Shown: positions 44,936 to 47,020 of the stretch, one piece after another
Position numbering within the stretch: the first letter of the stretch is position 1
Layout: the number at the start of each line of letters is the position of its first letter
Translations under genes and position numbers: made by a program
NCBI GenBank assembly: GCA_020445405.1
Contig: JAGRGQ010000029.1
Location: 1 to 47,020 of the forward strand
DNA length: 47,020 bases
From: Gammaproteobacteria bacterium
GTDB taxonomy: Bacteria; Pseudomonadota; Gammaproteobacteria; Chromatiales; Chromatiaceae
Reading direction: 5' to 3'
The notes under the pieces: generated by a model
What the model saw: the letters and a program-made list of their open reading frames with translations, nothing else
The model's database searches: none
What the model was told of the DNA's origin: nothing

Positions 44936-45997
44936 CTAGTGCTGTTTGCGTGCGAACCATAACCCGACGGCAAACAACAGAAGTCCGGGAAACGAGCTGG
45001 CAAACAAGGGGTTCAACTGATATACAACCGCCATGTTTGCGAACGCCTTGCTCATCATCAGAAACAGGGTTCCAAGCAGAGCGCCAACGAAAATCCGCTG
45101 GCCCACGCCCACCGAACGCAGCACGCCGAAAACGATCGGCACGGACAAAAAAACCATGACCAGCGTTACCAGCGGTGTCAGCACCTTGCCCCAGAACGCC
45201 ACCTCGTACACCCGAGCCTCCTGCCCGTTTTCATGCATAAACTCGATATACTGATACAGACCCCATATCGGCAGCAGGGTCGGTCTTACCACGATATCGA
45301 TCAAATTCGGGCTCAGCATGGACTCCCAGGAGGCACTCTCCAGTTGCGTGCTGACCACAGCATCCTCGGAAAAACGACTCTGCCTGATATCCTTCAGCAA
45401 CCAGTGATCGCCCTGATACACCGCCGATCCGGCATGGGTTGCCACCTTCAACTCCCGGTTGTCCAGGAATTCGTAGATATAGATATCCTTCAATTCTGAA
45501 CTGGAGGGAAAATAGCGGATATTGATGTAGGAGTTGCCATCACGTGCCCAGAATCCATATTTTGTCTTGAGCGTTATCTGTTTTGAAATTTTCTCCGCAC
45601 GCATCACCTCCGCATGATTTTCGCTGTTTGGTGCAACGAATTCACCGATGAACACGATCAGAAGCATAACCAGCAGGCCGCCTTTCAAGGCCGCAAATAT
45701 AATTCTTGCAAGCGAGATGCCTGCTGCCCGCATGGCGGTGAGTTCCGAATGGCTGGCAAGCCCTCCGAGCCCGATCAGGCTGCCCAGCAGCACCGCCACC
45801 GGAAAAATTTCATAAGCGCCGCGGGGAAGAATCAGCAGTATGTAGAAAAGCGCATCCGTCGTCTGGTACGCCCCCCTGCCCACATCCTCCATCTCTTTCA
45901 GCAGGGTGATAAAGGCCACCAGCGTCAACAGCACCAGCAGCGACAGCATGATACCCAACACTACGGTTCTGCCGATATATCGGTCGAGTTTTTTCAC
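44936..45997 (-). CDS. lptG: LPS export ABC transporter permease LptG
   Basis: 353 residues: three N-terminal membrane helices, a periplasmic beta-jellyroll (about 130-260) and three C-terminal helices. RYIGRTVVLGIMLSLLVLL, GSLIGLGGLASHSELTAMRAAGIS and VGQRIFVGALLGTLFLMMSKAFANM are family stretches. With LptF and the LptB ATPase it lifts LPS out of the inner membrane. The start is GTG at 45997, overlapping the lptF stop by GTGA. Confidence 0.97.
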   Translation of the reverse strand: MKKLDRYIGRTVVLGIMLSLLVLLTLVAFITLLKEMEDVGRGAYQTTDALFYILLILPRGAYEIFPVAVLLGSLIGLGGLASHSELTAMRAAGISLARIIFAALKGGLLVMLLIVFIGEFVAPNSENHAEVMRAEKISKQITLKTKYGFWARDGNSYINIRYFPSSSELKDIYIYEFLDNRELKVATHAGSAVYQGDHWLLKDIRQSRFSEDAVVSTQLESASWESMLSPNLIDIVVRPTLLPIWGLYQYIEFMHENGQEARVYEVAFWGKVLTPLVTLVMVFLSVPIVFGVLRSVGVGQRIFVGALLGTLFLMMSKAFANMAVVYQLNPLFASSFPGLLLFAVGLWFARKQH

Positions 45998-47020
45998 TTG
46001 GAGACTCTATTCAGCAGGCGGCTGAAGCGGGAGGATCTGAAGAACAGTAGCAGACCGCCCAGTGCCAGCATCAAAGGATGCACCCACCATCGTCCGATCC
46101 AGACAGGGGTCGAGCCGGACAACAGCCAGGCACCTGACAGCGCCATCAGATTCACGAACAGCAGATAGAAAAAAATGGCCAATACCAGTCGCCCATACAT
46201 GCCCTCTCGGGGCAGGGATTGGCTGAGCGGAACGCTGATGAAGGTAAACACGAGCACCGCCGCGGGAAGCATTATGCGGTACTCCAGCTCCGCCCTGTAC
46301 TCCAGGTTGTCGCTTCCGAGCAAAGCGGCGGTGGGAAGAGAGCGCACTTTGGTCCGCTGCTGTGCCTTCGGTTCCAGATTCAGCTTGACGCCGTACTCCT
46401 CGAACTCGCCGATGGTATAGTTGCTGGATCCCGGCGTTCCCTCATACCGGCGCCCATTCTTCAGAACGACGAAATGTTCCCCGGTCTTTTCATCGACATA
46501 CTGATATCCCTCCTCCGAAACGATCAACCCCAGCTCCCCATGCTGACGATTCTGGACAAAAACCCGCTTCAGCCGCGTTCTGTCCTTACTGATGCCCTCG
46601 ACGTAAAACACCAGATCGCCACGACGGGATTCATTAAAACGGCCGGCCACGGCTGAATTGAACTCAGACTGGATATCCTGATTGCTGAAAAGCGAATCGT
46701 TCACACTGTTGGCCCACGGGCGAAGATCCAGCGAAAGCCAGAGAACCAGCAGTGTTACCGGCAGGGCCGCCAGGAACACCGCGCGGAATATCCGCACGAT
46801 TCCGATACCGCTGGCAAATAGCGCGGTCATCTCGCTATGCCGGTACATTTGACCAAGCGTAAACAGGATTGAAAGAAAAAAGGCTGGTGGCAGAATCGCC
46901 CCCATTACCCTGAGTGCCTCCACCCCAACCAGTTTCAGAATCACGTCGTTGCCGACATTGCCCGCCGCAGCTTCACTCAAAAAACGCATATAGCCGCTTC
47001 CGACCAGAATCAGGAGCAGC
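45994..47020 (-). CDS. lptF: LPS export ABC transporter permease LptF (partial)
   Basis: The frame stays open to the right edge: the last bases read LLLILVGSGY before MRFLSEAAAG, continuing membrane helix 1, so about 15-20 N-terminal residues are outside the window. The visible 341 residues include the TM2-TM3 stretch SILFTLGQMYRHSEMTALFASGI, the periplasmic jellyroll and three C-terminal helices. It pairs with LptG. An ATG inside (46989) is not the true start, since the helix continues before it. Confidence 0.96.
   Translation of the reverse strand, partial: LLLILVGSGYMRFLSEAAAGNVGNDVILKLVGVEALRVMGAILPPAFFLSILFTLGQMYRHSEMTALFASGIGIVRIFRAVFLAALPVTLLVLWLSLDLRPWANSVNDSLFSNQDIQSEFNSAVAGRFNESRRGDLVFYVEGISKDRTRLKRVFVQNRQHGELGLIVSEEGYQYVDEKTGEHFVVLKNGRRYEGTPGSSNYTIGEFEEYGVKLNLEPKAQQRTKVRSLPTAALLGSDNLEYRAELEYRIMLPAAVLVFTFISVPLSQSLPREGMYGRLVLAIFFYLLFVNLMALSGAWLLSGSTPVWIGRWWVHPLMLALGGLLLFFRSSRFSRLLNRVSK

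Noticed and set aside
46987-46989. Internal ATG as the lptF start
   Set aside because: The frame stays open to the window edge and encodes the end of membrane helix 1 (LLLILVGSGY) just before it.

Overview
The window reads as a chromosomal segment of a gammaproteobacterium with fairly high GC. The strongest evidence is the block at 26.9-37.3 kb on the minus strand, yebC-ruvC-ruvA-ruvB-ybgC-tolQ-tolR-tolA-tolB-pal-cpoB-queE-queC-tRNA-Lys, an order typical of Pseudomonas-like and purple-sulfur-like gammaproteobacteria. A PEP-CTERM-type exported protein, HDOD and diguanylate cyclase signalling, a Dnr-type nitric-oxide regulator and a diheme cytochrome c suggest a free-living or symbiotic respiratory (possibly denitrifying or sulfur-oxidising) bacterium. 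That last step is inference; no sulfur-oxidation or carbon-fixation operon is present here.

Layout. 0-1.6 kb: the edge of a GAF-GGDEF signalling gene behind an HDOD gene, divergent from nadA (quinolinate synthase). 3.0-6.2 kb: a nitric-oxide stress locus on the minus strand (hemerythrin, DUF2249, NnrS, then Dnr) with a perfect 14-bp Dnr/Fnr-type palindrome ahead of the hemerythrin gene. 6.8-9.5 kb: an unrecognised protein, a histidine phosphatase and a diheme cytochrome c. 10.0-14.2 kb and 20.6-24.9 kb: two separate RND adaptor-pump pairs. Between them lie a CaiB/BaiF CoA-transferase resembling mesaconyl-CoA C1-C4 transferase, a small membrane protein, a lipoprotein, an EamA transporter, a PEP-CTERM protein and a small conserved-looking protein. 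25-26.4 kb: an esterase-like lipoprotein. 26.9-37.3 kb: the tRNA-Lys/que/tol-pal/ruv block. 37.4-41.0 kb: a lipase-like hydrolase, an HDOD-GAF protein and a DUF971-MoaD fusion. 41.0-44.2 kb: a FixLJ-like two-component pair. 44.3-47.0 kb: an RDD membrane protein, lptG, and lptF running off the right edge.

How the genes work together. Tol-Pal-CpoB (envelope constriction), LptFG (LPS export), the RND pumps and several lipoproteins all serve the envelope. RuvABC resolves Holliday junctions. QueE and QueC make preQ0 for queuosine. The NO locus appears to be a self-contained sense-and-protect module. No phage, insertion sequence, integrase or CRISPR array was recognised. Repeats are limited to a 26-bp tandem repeat near 40.1 kb and a dispersed hairpin repeat at 6.5 kb and 28.0-28.2 kb.

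The most unusual items are the DUF971-MoaD fusion without a C-terminal di-glycine, the isolated Mct-like CoA-transferase, and the Dnr-box/hemerythrin/NnrS module. No clearly unprecedented multi-gene system was found.
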